DNA of 32,508 nucleotides from Thecamonas trahens ATCC 50062 (GCF_000142905.1 NW_013657660.1:231174-263681); one strand, 5' to 3'; shown: positions 1 through 10,500, counted from the stretch's first letter. Notes: generated from the sequence alone by a model not told the origin. A program made the numbers and translations.

Positions 1-2
1 CT

Positions 3-3000
3 GTGGACGTTGCGGGCCAAAGTGATCGGAGGCACTCCCTCTCCCTCCCTCTCTCTCCCTCCCCCTCCCCCCCCCTGGCACACCACCTGTTCCTGGATGT
101 CAGCACGGGATACACCACAGCCGCACGCAGGGGAGAGACATATAGGGAGGTGGTGCAGGTGCCTGAGGGGCGTGGGAATGGCTGCGGTGGGTCCTCTGTG
201 CCCGGACACAGCCTCGCCCCCTACACACGCCTGCCCAGCTGCTGCCACCTTGCCCGCTCGCTCGGCGCCGACTCACCCAAAAATTGCGGCGAGGAACGCA
301 GGACCAAGGGCCCGTCGGTAGTGCCACCGCCGCGACAGGTGCGGCCGACAGGAGGCGTCTCGGGGCCCCCGCCGCCTAGTGGCAATGCTGGAGGTGGTGC
401 GGTCGGAGGAGGAGGGTCTGGAGCCGGAGGCTCGGGCCAGCTGCCGCTGCTGAACCTGTCCAAGGTCCGCGCCTCGTGGGAGGCCCGTCCGGGGGAGAAC
501 AGCTCGGCCAGCGGCCCACTCTCGGTCCGGTCTGCGGCTAGCTCGGGCGGCGATCGCTATGGTGCCGCGCTCTCGTACCGCCAGCGCAAGTATCTGCTCT
601 CGCAACAGCGCAGCCGCGGTGGCGCCGCACCACGCCCGTCGCCCTACTCGGCTCGCCAGCGCCGCCAGTATGCCAAGCCGAGCTACCAGGCCTCGTCGTC
701 GCTCTTTACCCGCGCAAAGTCGCATCGCTCGCGGACCGGTCGATCCGGTGCAAGCCTTGCAAGCATCTACGGCGGCGGAAGGGGCGCAGACAGGAGTGCC
801 GGTGGCGGCGGCGGCGGTCGCGCCGGTCGCGGAGGACTGACCTCGGCGGCCGCCCCCGTCCCGCCCCGCAACGACGCCCAGACCATCCCCACCGTCTTCC
901 ACGCAGAAGGCTCGTTTGCAGCATCATCCGGACCGACCACCATCCAGACCGCACGCGAAGCTACCAGCCATGCTGCCGCGGCCGACGCCGCGGCCCCAGA
1001 CTCGAGCTATCAGCCGCTCTCGGCACGCCTCCCGCGTACCGCGCCGCTTGTGCCCGCCGGCGACGGCGACGACGCCGCCGCCGCTCCCGACTCTGCTGTC
1101 GAGACTGCTGACGAGCCCCATGCGGCCGCCGAGTCCGATGGCTCGCAGGACCATCTCACTGGTCTGTACGAGAGTTTCCGGCGGCGGTTGTACGACAAAA
1201 ACGTGGGCTCGTCGCTGCTCGACGGAGCCGAGCCTGTGTCGGCGTCCGAGCCCGCGGGCGAGCCCGCGGGCGAGCCTGCGCCAGCAGCTCCGGCCGCGTA
1301 TGCGCCGCCCAAGTCAATTCTGCACGCAGATGCGCTGGCGGCCAAGGTTGGCCCGTCGCCGCGCAAGCGAGTCGGACTCAAGCAGCTGCGACAGGGCGCA
1401 GCGCCGGCAAACAAGCCGGTGGACGCCAAGGCCAGCGACACGGCTCGGTCACCGGCCCAGACAGTTCCAAGCAGTGATGCAGTGCGTCCAACACCGCCGA
1501 GCAAGGGTCTCGCTGCAGCGACCAAGCCGCCGTCGACCGCCGAGCCCACGCCGCCGGCCAGCAACAGCTCGCTGGCAGCCCGCCGCGGCCGCGCCGGCAA
1601 GGCGCAGCGAGTCGTGTCCGGCGGCGAGGGCCTCGTCGGCGTCGTCGCCGGTGCAGCCAAGCAACCCAAGCCGAGTCTTGAGAGCGGGACCGGCAGGGTT
1701 GACAGCGGGACCGGGGCCGGCATGACCCGTGAGGGCCCGCGGTCGAGCTCGGGGCCCAAGGACTCGGTCTCTGCCGGCGGGCGCGGAGCGCAGGCCGAGA
1801 GTGGCGAGTACCTGACGCCAGCGCAGGTGCTGAAGGACCACTCGGCGGCGCTCACACCGTACGAGCAGGCTGAGGTCCTCGAGTTTCCCAAGGTGTACTT
1901 TTTCGGGACGACCAAGTCGAAGATCCGGGCCAAGCCCGGGGCGCCACACAACCACGGGTACGACGACGAAAATGGTGACTACAAGCTCGTCATGCACGAC
2001 CACATTGGGTACCGCTACGAGGTTCTCGACCGGGTCGGCAAGGGCTCGTTCGGCCAGGTGGTCAAGGTCTACGACTGCAAGCGCAACGAGATGATGGCGC
2101 TCAAGCTCATCCGCAACAAGAAGCGGTTCCACTCGCAGGCGCTAGTCGAAGTCAAGGTCTTACAGACTATCCGCGACTCGGATACGCAGGACAACTCGTG
2201 CATCATTCACATGATTGACCACTTTTACTTCCGCAACCACCTGTGCGTCACCTTTGAGCTCCTCTCGGTCAACCTCTACGAGTTCATCAAGATGAACAAC
2301 TTCCAAGGCTTCTCGCTCGGCCTCATCCGCCGCTTTGCCGTGCAGATGCTGCAGGCGCTACGCTTTCTCAAGAAGCAGAGCATCATCCACTGCGACCTCA
2401 AGCCCGAGAACGTGCTCCTCAAGAACGCCGCCAAGTCGGGCATCAAGGTCATCGACCTCGGCTCGTCGTGCTTTGAGAACCAGCGAGTCTTTACCTACAT
2501 CCAGTCGCGGTTCTACCGCTCGCCCGAGGTCATCCTCGGCCTCCCGTACGGCACTGGCATCGACATGTGGAGCCTAGGCTGCATCCTCGCCGAGCTTTTC
2601 ACCGGCACTCCGCTCCTCCCCGGCGAGTCCGAGGTCGAGCAGATGCTGTGCATGCAGGAGATCCTGGGCGTCCCGCCGCGCTCGCTGCTGCAGGCCTCGG
2701 AGCGCCGCAAGCACTTTTTCGACTCGAACTTTCACCCGCGCATCGTCCCCAACTCGCGCGGCCGCAAACGGTATCCCGGCACCAAGGACTTGCGTAGCAC
2801 GCTGAGATGCAGCGATGAGCTGTTCATCGACTTTCTCAAGCGGTGTTTGGCCTGGGACCCGGCCCGCCGCCTCACCCCCTCCGCTGCCCTCCAGCACCCC
2901 TGGATCATGGCCGCACTCTCGGGCTCGTCCAAGACCGCCTCGGGCTCGTCCAAGGCCGCCGCGGCCTCGGCCCCTCGCCCGCCCGCCCATCCACCTTCAA

Positions 3001-3086
3001 AGCCGCCCTCGGCCTCCTCCTCCTCCTCTGCCGTCTCGTCGCTCCTCCGTAAGCGGCGAGCAGCCAAGGCTAGCAGCCGCCGATAG
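3..3086 (+). CDS. Class-2 DYRK dual-specificity protein kinase (5' end unresolved)
   Basis: Dual-specificity kinase that autophosphorylates its activation-loop tyrosine and then phosphorylates Ser/Thr substrates. Numbering follows the open frame from position 3. Residues about 602-640 look like the NAPA region found only in class-2 DYRKs (LTPAQVLKDH, LTPYEQAEV). A DYRK-homology box (GYDDENGDY) precedes the kinase domain at about 672-969: glycine loop GKGSFGQVV, Lys701, catalytic loop HCDLKPEN with Asp798, DLGSS with Asp818, and activation loop FTYIQSRFYRSPE. The first tyrosine of the usual YxY is Phe830; the autophosphorylated Tyr832 is kept. The first 600 residues are low-complexity Ser/Ala/Pro/Arg sequence. 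The frame starts with GTG at the window edge and has no in-frame ATG before 1722, yet residues from about 150 on look coding. The true start therefore lies upstream or in a small 5' exon; ATGs at 97 and 178 are in another frame. Family assignment is firm; the 5' boundary is not. Confidence 0.9.
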   Translation: MDVAGQSDRRHSLSLPLSPSPSPPLAHHLFLDVSTGYTTAARRGETYREVVQVPEGRGNGCGGSSVPGHSLAPYTRLPSCCHLARSLGADSPKNCGEERRTKGPSVVPPPRQVRPTGGVSGPPPPSGNAGGGAVGGGGSGAGGSGQLPLLNLSKVRASWEARPGENSSASGPLSVRSAASSGGDRYGAALSYRQRKYLLSQQRSRGGAAPRPSPYSARQRRQYAKPSYQASSSLFTRAKSHRSRTGRSGASLASIYGGGRGADRSAGGGGGGRAGRGGLTSAAAPVPPRNDAQTIPTVFHAEGSFAASSGPTTIQTAREATSHAAAADAAAPDSSYQPLSARLPRTAPLVPAGDGDDAAAAPDSAVETADEPHAAAESDGSQDHLTGLYESFRRRLYDKNVGSSLLDGAEPVSASEPAGEPAGEPAPAAPAAYAPPKSILHADALAAKVGPSPRKRVGLKQLRQGAAPANKPVDAKASDTARSPAQTVPSSDAVRPTPPSKGLAAATKPPSTAEPTPPASNSSLAARRGRAGKAQRVVSGGEGLVGVVAGAAKQPKPSLESGTGRVDSGTGAGMTREGPRSSSGPKDSVSAGGRGAQAESGEYLTPAQVLKDHSAALTPYEQAEVLEFPKVYFFGTTKSKIRAKPGAPHNHGYDDENGDYKLVMHDHIGYRYEVLDRVGKGSFGQVVKVYDCKRNEMMALKLIRNKKRFHSQALVEVKVLQTIRDSDTQDNSCIIHMIDHFYFRNHLCVTFELLSVNLYEFIKMNNFQGFSLGLIRRFAVQMLQALRFLKKQSIIHCDLKPENVLLKNAAKSGIKVIDLGSSCFENQRVFTYIQSRFYRSPEVILGLPYGTGIDMWSLGCILAELFTGTPLLPGESEVEQMLCMQEILGVPPRSLLQASERRKHFFDSNFHPRIVPNSRGRKRYPGTKDLRSTLRCSDELFIDFLKRCLAWDPARRLTPSAALQHPWIMAALSGSSKTASGSSKAAAASAPRPPAHPPSKPPSASSSSSAVSSLLRKRRAAKASSRR

Positions 3087-3375
3087 CCCCCCTCCCCCCC
3101 CTCCGTCTCCGTTATCGGCACGCTTTCTCGTATATCTACCGTAAAAAGCAGGCGATTGTCCACAGGACAACTAGTAGCTGTCGAGCAGAACGCCAAGCCG
3201 AAATACACAGCCATCACCCAAACCCAGCCACGGTCACAGCTACCACCACCCCTCCACCCACCCCAACCACCACACACACACCACATACCACCACACACAC
3301 CACCACCACTACCACACACACACACACCACCACCACCACCACCACCACCCTCTCCCCGTCACACACACTTCACCC
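3087..3375. repeat. Intergenic CA/CCA simple repeat, leader of symplekin
   Basis: This is the gap between the DYRK stop and the symplekin ATG. From about 3230 to 3370 it is almost only C and A on the plus strand, with CA, CCA and CCCA units. It abuts the symplekin start codon, so it is probably promoter or 5' UTR. Positions 3087-3230 hold the DYRK 3' flank, where I see nothing else recognisable. Confidence 0.75.
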
Positions 3376-6300
3376 ATGTCGCTCCCCACCGAGGCCGAGG
3401 TGCTCGAGCAGTACATGACCAGGCTGGAGGCCGTGACCGCACCGTCGTCCTCCGAAGGCGAGACGCTGGAGGCGCTCGCGGCTATGAAGGAGGACCTCTT
3501 CCACAAGACGGTAGTGCTCCGGTCTGCAGGACGTGAGCGTGAGGCCGAGGCCATCCTCCGCCCGCTGCTTGGCCTTTTTGCCTCGCCATGGGCCAAGGTC
3601 CGCAAGTGGGTCGCTGGCTTTGCCGGCGAGCTGGTCGCCCTCGCCCCGTGGTGGCTCACCTCGCGGGCCCTCCTCGACGCACTTCGCATGCTGCTGGATG
3701 ACACCAACTCGGCTGTGGCCAAGACTGCTGTGCTCTCCGTGACCAAGCTCTTCACCAAAGCCCTCTGGCTCCTGTGCGGCAACTCCGAGTCCGGGGCAGA
3801 CACCCGCGCCGCAGCCATGCTCGACGCCGCCTGGTGGGCCGACTTTTACAAGCTCGCAGACCCGGTCTTCAAGCACGGCATGTCGTCGTCCAAGGACGGC
3901 CTCCGCATTGCCGCCCTCAAGTTCTACGAGGCATTTGCTCTCGCCTGTTTCTCGCTCCCGCAGAAGCCCGAGCCGGCGCTCCTGGCCGTCATTGACGACG
4001 TCAACGCCCTCACCCGCCGCGCCATGTCCCACGTCGAGGCTCTCTGCCGCATGACCTCGGCCACCACCGTCACTGCCATGGTTCTCAAGGTTGTCATCGG
4101 CCTCCTGCTCAAAATCGGCCTCACACACCAGCACACCCACGAGCTCGTCATCGGTGCCCTCGTCGCGCTCGCCTCCAACACTCTCCGCCACATCGCCAAG
4201 CAGCAGCAGGCCTCGACCAAGTTCCTCATCAAGTCAGCCCTGCTCAAGTTCCTCCGCAAGCCCGAGACCGAGCCGTACCACGAGGATATGGTCGTTGCGC
4301 TCGGTCGCATGGACGCCCACGACCCGGCTGAGAACGCCATCCGCACCGCCGAGCGCGCCATGGGCCGCCTCTCCGCCTTTCGCAAGCGCCAGCGTGACGC
4401 TGCCGAGGCCGCCCAGCGTGCTGCCCGCAAGCGGCAGAAGACCCAAGCCCTCGCCGCCAAGCTCACCAAGTCGCTCACCGACCTCGCCAAGCTCGATCCC
4501 AAGCTTGTCGGCGTCATCTCCAAGTGCGTTGAGGCTGCCGGCGGCGACCCGGGTCGCCTTGTCGAGCTTCTCAATGCCGAGGGCGTGGACATTGCCGCGG
4601 TCTCAGACGACCTCGCCGACATGATCGCCGCCACCGAAAAGGCCACTGCCGTCGCAGACATGGACGTCGCGTCTGCGTCAGGCGAGCTCGGCGCGTCGGA
4701 CCCGCGGCGGGCTGAAAAGGCCATTCCCTGGGCAGATCGCCTTGCCAAGGCCACCGCAGCCTCGCCGCCGGCGGCCTCGCTCTCGCTCTCGCAGTGCCTT
4801 GCGCTCTACGACGCCGCTCTCGCCCGCTGCACCTCGTCGCGTGCCGCCGTCGCCGCCGGCGGCGGAAACCACATTGCGCTCGGCCTCATTCCGCACCTCG
4901 GCCTGCTTCGCACCCTCGTCGTCATCCAGGACGCGTCGCTGGCGGCCGCGCCCAAGACCCAGGCCGCCGAGCAGGCCCTGCTCAGCTTCCTGGCGAGCGA
5001 GCTGCCTCAGTCGATGCCAACACTCGTCGGCTGGCTCCACCTGGCATACGCCAACACTGCCGGGCTCACGCCGCTGCAGGCGCTCCCGGCCGATGCATAC
5101 GACGCACTCCTCCTCCGGGTCATTGACACCATCGGCTCGCTCAAGACCGACGTGACGAGCCGCATGGGTCACCTTGCGGTGGTGCTCGCCAACGCACCGG
5201 CGCTGCCGGGCTCGGCCGTCGCGCGCATCAGCGAGCTCACCCAGCCCGCGCCCGAGCACGCCGCCGACGCTGCAACAAGCGTCTCATCCTCGATGGCGCT
5301 GTGGAGCGAGCTGGCGGTGATGCGGCCGTCGGGCGCCGAGCCGTTTGTGGCCCACCTCCTCGACGCGGCGCTCTCGGACCGCAGTGATGTCCGCGAGGTC
5401 GCCGCCGCCACAGTCGCCTCCAAGCTATACTCGGTCGGCACGCACCGCGAGATCATCGAAGAGTTTGCTAAGACCGCCGTGGCCTCGCTCGCCAAGCTTG
5501 ACCCGGCGAGTCTGCCGGAGGAGCAGGGCGCGGCGGACAACGTGATCCAGACCAAGCTCGACCTGTTCCTCACGCTCATGGGCAAGAAGCACGAGCTGCT
5601 GCATGACTTTATGACGGTGTACCCCGGCTTTGCCCAGGATGTCAAGAAGCACGTTCACCGCCAGCTAGTGCCTGTCGTCCAGTCAATGGGCTCGTCGTCA
5701 CCGGTCATCCTCAAGGTTGTGGAGACGCACCCCGAAGAAGCCAAGATTCTCCTCTTGCAGATTCTGCACGCACTCACCGACTCGGCTCCGCCGTCGCGGG
5801 AGCTCGTGGCTGCGGTGCTCAAGGTGTACAACGAGCGCGAGCGCAACGTCCGACTCCTCATTCCGATTCTCTCGGGCATGTCGAACGCAGTCCTCCTCGA
5901 GCACGTCAAGGACCTCATCGCGCTGCCGGAGCGGACCGCGCGGTTCGTGGTGGGTAAGCTGGTGCGGACCGAGGGCATGGCGCTCTCGCCAGTCGACTTT
6001 CTCGTTCACGTCCACGTCCTCGAGCCCAACCCGGAGACGCTTCCGCGCCAGCGGCTGCAGGACGTCGTCTCGTGGGTCTTTGCCGACACAACGGTGACGT
6101 CGGACAAGCTCATTGCCATTCTTGTGCAGCGGCTCATGTCGCACTCGGTCATCCCGCCCATGCTCATGTCGACGGTCTCGGCCATCTGGCGCGAGCGGCC
6201 GGCGCTCTCGCGGTTCATCATGTCGCAGCTCGGCCAACTCATCTCGTCGTCCAAGTCGTCCAAGAAGAAGGTGTGGAAGGACGCGCAGATCTGGCAGGGC

Positions 6301-6558
6301 TTTGTCGACTTTATCCTCATGGCGCGGCCGCAGTCGCTGCAGCTCGCTTTCCAGCTCCCGGTCAAGCCCTTTGCCGCCCTCCTCAAGCGCAACCCCGAGC
6401 TCCTGGCCAACCTCACCGCGTTTGCCAACGACCAGCGCGGCCGCATCCCGCGCTCGCACATCGAAGCTCTCCAGGAGCGCGCCAAGAAGAACCGCAAGAA
6501 GGCCAAGGCCGCGGCAGCCAAGGCGGCCCAGGCCGCTGCCATGCCGCAGGCGGAGTAA
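3376..6558 (+). CDS. SYMPK: Symplekin (Pta1-like) scaffold of pre-mRNA 3'-end processing
   Basis: Scaffold of the cleavage and polyadenylation machinery (CPSF/CPF) and of histone mRNA 3' processing; nuclear. The 1060 residues begin at an ATG directly after the CA-rich leader. The N-terminal half (about residues 70-330) is alpha-helical HEAT-like sequence matching the symplekin/Pta1 N-terminal domain (KVRKWVAGF, LLDDTNSAVAKTAVLS). The C-terminal domain spans about 775-1040 and is the clearest part: it has LLLQILHALTD, ELVAAVLKVYNERERNVR, LIPILSGMS and LVRTEGMALSP, all hallmark blocks of Symplekin_C. The tail is basic and Ala/Lys-rich, possibly a nuclear signal. A charged helix with RKRQRDAAEAAQ lies near residue 335. 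Length fits the family (human about 1270, yeast Pta1 about 785). The gene ends 9 bp from the convergent stop of the next gene. Confidence 0.88.
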   Translation: MSLPTEAEVLEQYMTRLEAVTAPSSSEGETLEALAAMKEDLFHKTVVLRSAGREREAEAILRPLLGLFASPWAKVRKWVAGFAGELVALAPWWLTSRALLDALRMLLDDTNSAVAKTAVLSVTKLFTKALWLLCGNSESGADTRAAAMLDAAWWADFYKLADPVFKHGMSSSKDGLRIAALKFYEAFALACFSLPQKPEPALLAVIDDVNALTRRAMSHVEALCRMTSATTVTAMVLKVVIGLLLKIGLTHQHTHELVIGALVALASNTLRHIAKQQQASTKFLIKSALLKFLRKPETEPYHEDMVVALGRMDAHDPAENAIRTAERAMGRLSAFRKRQRDAAEAAQRAARKRQKTQALAAKLTKSLTDLAKLDPKLVGVISKCVEAAGGDPGRLVELLNAEGVDIAAVSDDLADMIAATEKATAVADMDVASASGELGASDPRRAEKAIPWADRLAKATAASPPAASLSLSQCLALYDAALARCTSSRAAVAAGGGNHIALGLIPHLGLLRTLVVIQDASLAAAPKTQAAEQALLSFLASELPQSMPTLVGWLHLAYANTAGLTPLQALPADAYDALLLRVIDTIGSLKTDVTSRMGHLAVVLANAPALPGSAVARISELTQPAPEHAADAATSVSSSMALWSELAVMRPSGAEPFVAHLLDAALSDRSDVREVAAATVASKLYSVGTHREIIEEFAKTAVASLAKLDPASLPEEQGAADNVIQTKLDLFLTLMGKKHELLHDFMTVYPGFAQDVKKHVHRQLVPVVQSMGSSSPVILKVVETHPEEAKILLLQILHALTDSAPPSRELVAAVLKVYNERERNVRLLIPILSGMSNAVLLEHVKDLIALPERTARFVVGKLVRTEGMALSPVDFLVHVHVLEPNPETLPRQRLQDVVSWVFADTTVTSDKLIAILVQRLMSHSVIPPMLMSTVSAIWRERPALSRFIMSQLGQLISSSKSSKKKVWKDAQIWQGFVDFILMARPQSLQLAFQLPVKPFAALLKRNPELLANLTAFANDQRGRIPRSHIEALQERAKKNRKKAKAAAAKAAQAAAMPQAE

Positions 6559-6567
6559 ACCCGACTC

Positions 6568-7107
6568 TCACTTTCTGCGGCGGAGGCCGACTAGGCCAAA
6601 GCCGGCCACAATGAGCATGTACAGCGCGAGGCCCGAGAACTTGGTCCTGGTCGCGTGTGCCGCAGGGCTCGCCAGATCGGCGTCGACGGTGGGCAGCATG
6701 TTGAGCTGCCGCAGGAGCAGGACGTCCTCGAGCATGTCGGCGAGGAAACCGGCGGCGAGGGCGGCGGCGGCAGCAGCAGCCACCAGCCAGTGGCGGGCAG
6801 GGACAGCAAGAAGCGAGTGCTCGCCCGCCCGCGACGCCCACCACTGCAAGCCGGCAAGGAGCAGGGTCGGTGGGTACGAGGGGATGAAAGCGGCCAGGTC
6901 CACAAGGAGCGCCCAGCGGAAGAGGCGCAGCCCGTCGAGGCCGAGCCCCTCCCAGCACGCAGCCCAGGCGGCAGGCGACGGTGCAGGGCGGAGGTCCGGC
7001 GTCCGCACCCCGGTCTCGGCGTAGATGCTGGCGTTGATGACGGTGATGACCGCAAAGGCCGTTCCGGTCACAGGCGCAAGGAGCCACCACGCCCCAGGCA
7101 GACGCAT
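6568..7107 (-). CDS. Hypothetical small membrane protein, about four transmembrane helices
   Basis: I do not recognise this 179-residue protein. The frame stays open further upstream, but I choose the ATG at 7107: sequence before it is low-complexity, and a C-rich tract (7125-7157 on the coding strand) precedes it, as for neighbouring genes. Hydrophobic stretches are near residues 7-30 (WWLLAPVTGTAFAVITVI), 60-90 (ALLVDLAAFI, TLLLAGLQWW), 108-128 (Ala-rich, LVAAAAAAALAAGFLA) and 160-176 (LALYMLIVAGFGLVGL). The C-terminus is basic (LRRRK), suggesting a cytosolic end. No motif suggests an activity. It converges on symplekin. Confidence 0.6.
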   Translation of the reverse strand: MRLPGAWWLLAPVTGTAFAVITVINASIYAETGVRTPDLRPAPSPAAWAACWEGLGLDGLRLFRWALLVDLAAFIPSYPPTLLLAGLQWWASRAGEHSLLAVPARHWLVAAAAAAALAAGFLADMLEDVLLLRQLNMLPTVDADLASPAAHATRTKFSGLALYMLIVAGFGLVGLRRRK

Positions 7108-7507
7108 GGCTTGGAGAGCAGTGTGGGCAGGGGGGGGGAGGGGGGAGAGGGAGGGCGCCAGCTGACCGCCGGCGGGAGGGCCGGTCACTGAGTCATCCAG
7201 GGATGCGGCCGATCGGGGGTAAGGAGGCCATCGGATGACAACTGGTGAGCGTTTAGTGAAGGTGCTTAGCTGTCGGCTGCTCCCTGGGGTTGTATGGGCC
7301 GTATTGGGCAGAGTTGGGTGGGTAGCGGTGGTGCTCCCAAACTGGAGACGGAAGATCGCGTCCCATGGGACTTGATCTTTTGATCTGAGGACAGGGGGAT
7401 GCGGGTGCATGCACCTTCACCGACTTTGATGGCAATCACCTTCTGGGAATCGGCAAAATCAACTAACTTGTGTCTACTAGCAGCAATGGCGGTGTGGTGA
7501 TGGTCAT
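7108..7507. other. Intergenic region between two minus-strand genes
   Basis: This stretch is upstream of the small membrane protein and downstream of the STPGR gene. It holds a G-run-rich tract at 7125-7157 (C-rich leader on the minus strand), a near-perfect 28-bp palindrome at 7352-7379 and a perfect 12-bp palindrome at 7404-7415. I see no gene and no tRNA. Confidence 0.6.
7352..7379. promoter_or_regulatory. 28-bp interrupted palindrome
   Basis: The 12-bp perfect core gtcccatgggac (7360-7371) is flanked by aagatc on the left and gatctt on the right, which pair with each other; only two positions per arm fail to pair. It lies about 130 bp beyond the STPGR stop and 245 bp upstream of the membrane-protein ATG. 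It could be a dimeric protein site or an RNA hairpin in a 3' UTR; no function can be assigned. A second palindrome, ggtgcatgcacc, follows at 7404-7415. Confidence 0.4.
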
Positions 7508-10500
7508 TCATTGCCCGCGAAAGTAGGCCTCAGCCTTGGCAGCGTACTCGGCAGAGGTGAACGAGTATGACGGGGCGTCGCCAACTGACGACTTGATGCC
7601 GTACGCGCCGGGGCCGGGCGAGCCGACCTCGTCGCGGACTGGATGCCGGCCCTTGAGCGACGGACCCTCGCCGCGGCTGTCGCCGATCGAGCCGGTGAGT
7701 CCGTAGGCACCGGGGCCAGGCGAGGTCTCGGCGGTCGTCTTGACGTGGTGCCGCGACTTCATCGAGACAGCGGGCGCATCGCCGACCGACGACTTGACGC
7801 CGTACGCACCAGGGCCAGGCGAGGTCTCGGCAGTGGTCTTGACATGGTGTCGTGACTTCATGGACGCACCAGGTCCCTTGCCGACCGTGCTATCGATCAT
7901 GTAAGCACCGGGGCCTGGCGAAGTCTCGGCGGTGGTCTTGACATGGTGCCGCGACTTCATCGAGACCGCAGGCGCGTCGCCGACCGACGACTTGATGCCG
8001 TACGCGCCAGGGCCAGGCGACTGCTCAGCCGTCGTCTGAACGTGGTGCCGGGACTTCATCGACGCAGCCGGAGCATCGCCGATCGACGACTTGATGCCGT
8101 AGGCCCCGGGGCCAGGCGAGCGGCGCGTGTCGGCCGCGCTGGCGGTCTTGGGCCGGAGCGAGTAGGCTGGAGCGTCGCCGACCGACGACTTGATGCCGTA
8201 TGCACCAGGACCGGGCGAGGTCTCAGCGGTCGTCTTGACATGGTGTCGCGACTTCATCGAGGCCGCAGGCGCGTTGCCGACCGACGATTTGATGCCGTAC
8301 GCGCCAGGGCCAGGCGACTGCTCAGCCGTTGTCTGAACGTGGTGCCGCGACTTCATCGAGACAGCCGGCGCATCGCCGACCGACGACTTGATGCCGTACG
8401 CACCAGGACCAGGCGAGGTCTCGGCGGTCGTCTTGACATGGTGTCGCGACTTCATCGACGCACCCTTGCCCCTGCCGATGGTGCCGTCGATCATGTAGGC
8501 ACCAGGGCCTGGCGAGGTCTCGGCGGTCGTCTTGACGTGGTGCCGAGACTTCATCGAGACCGCAGGCGCATCACCCACCGACGACTTGATGCCGTACGCG
8601 CCAGGGCCCGGCGACTGCTCAGCTGTTGTCTGAACGTGGTGCCGCGACTTCATCGACGCAGCCGGAGCATCGCCGATCGACGACTTGAGGCCGTATGCGC
8701 CCGGACCGGGAGAGCGGCGCCTGTCGGCGGCACTGGCGGTCTTGGGCCGCATCGAGTATGCAGGAGCGTCGCCGACCGACGACTTGATGCCGTATGCACC
8801 AGGACCGGGCGAGGTCTCAGCGGTCGTCTTGACATGGTGCCGTGACTTCATCGAGGCCGCAGGCGCGTCGCCGACCGACGACTTGATGCCGTACGCCCCA
8901 GGACCAGGCGACTGCTCGGCCGTTGTCTGAACGTGGTGCCGCGACTTCATCGAGACAGCCGGCGCATCGCCGACCGACGACTTGATGCCGTACGCGCCAG
9001 GACCAGGCGAGGTCTCGGCGGTCGTCTTGACGTGATGGCGCGACTTCATCGACGCACCCTTGCCCCTGCCGATGGTGCCGTCGATCATGTAGGCACCAGG
9101 GCCTGGCGAGGTCTCGGCGGTGGTCTTGACATGGTGCCGCGACTTCATCGAGACCGCGGGCGCGTCGCCCACCGACGACTTGATGCCGTAAGCACCAGGG
9201 CCAGGCGACTGCTCGGCCGTCGTCTGAACGTGGTGGCGACCCTTGAAGGACGCTGCGGGAGCATCGCCGACCGACGACTTGATGCCGTACGCGCCAGGGC
9301 CAGGCGAGGTCTCAGCGGTCGTCTTGACATGGTGCCGTGACTTCATCGAGGCCGCAGGCGCGTCGCCGACCGACGACTTGATGCCGTACGCGCCAGGGCC
9401 AGGCGACTGCTCGGCCGTTGTCTGAACGTGGTGCCGCGACTTCATCGAGACAGCCGGCGCATCGCCGACCGACGACTTGATGCCGTACGCGCCAGGACCA
9501 GGCGAGGTCTCGGCGGTCGTCTTGACGTGATGGCGCGACTTCATCGACGCACCCTTGCCCCTGCCGATGGTGCCGTCGATCATGTAGGCACCAGGGCCTG
9601 GCGAGGTCTCGGCGGTCGTCTTGACGTGGTGCCGAGACTTCATCGAGACCGCAGGCGCATCACCCACCGACGACTTGATGCCGTACGCGCCAGGGCCCGG
9701 CGACTGCTCAGCTGTTGTCTGAACGTGGTGCCGCGACTTCATCGACGCAGCCGGAGCATCGCCGATCGACGACTTGAGGCCGTATGCGCCCGGACCGGGA
9801 GAGCGGCGCCTGTCGGCGGCACTGGCGGTCTTGGGCCGCATCGAGTATGCAGGAGCGTCGCCGACCGACGACTTGATGCCGTATGCACCAGGACCGGGCG
9901 AGGTCTCAGCGGTCGTCTTGACATGGTGCCGTGACTTCATCGAGGCCGCAGGCGCGTCGCCGACCGACGACTTGATGCCGTACGCCCCAGGACCAGGCGA
10001 CTGCTCGGCCGTTGTCTGAACGTGGTGCCGCGACTTCATCGAGACAGCCGGCGCATCGCCGACCGACGACTTGATGCCGTACGCGCCAGGGCCAGGCGAG
10101 GTCTCGGCGGTCGTCTTGACATGGTGTCGCGACTTCATCGACGCACCAGGTCCCTTGCCGACCGTGCTATCGATCATGTAAGCACCGGGGCCTGGCGAAG
10201 TCTCGGCGGTCGTCTTGACATGGTGTCGCGACTTCATCGAGACCGCAGGCGCATCACCCACCGACGACTTGATGCCGTACGCGCCAGGACCAGGCGAGGT
10301 CTCGGCGGTGGTCTTGACGTGGTGCCGCGACTTCATCGAGGCCGCGGGCGCGTCGCCCACCGACGACTTGATGCCGTACGCGCCAGGGCCAGGCGACTGC
10401 TCGGCCGTCGTCTGAACGTGGTGGCGACCCTTGAAGGACGCTGCGGGAGCATCGCCGACCGACGACTTGATGCCGTACGCACCAGGACCGGGCGAGGTCT

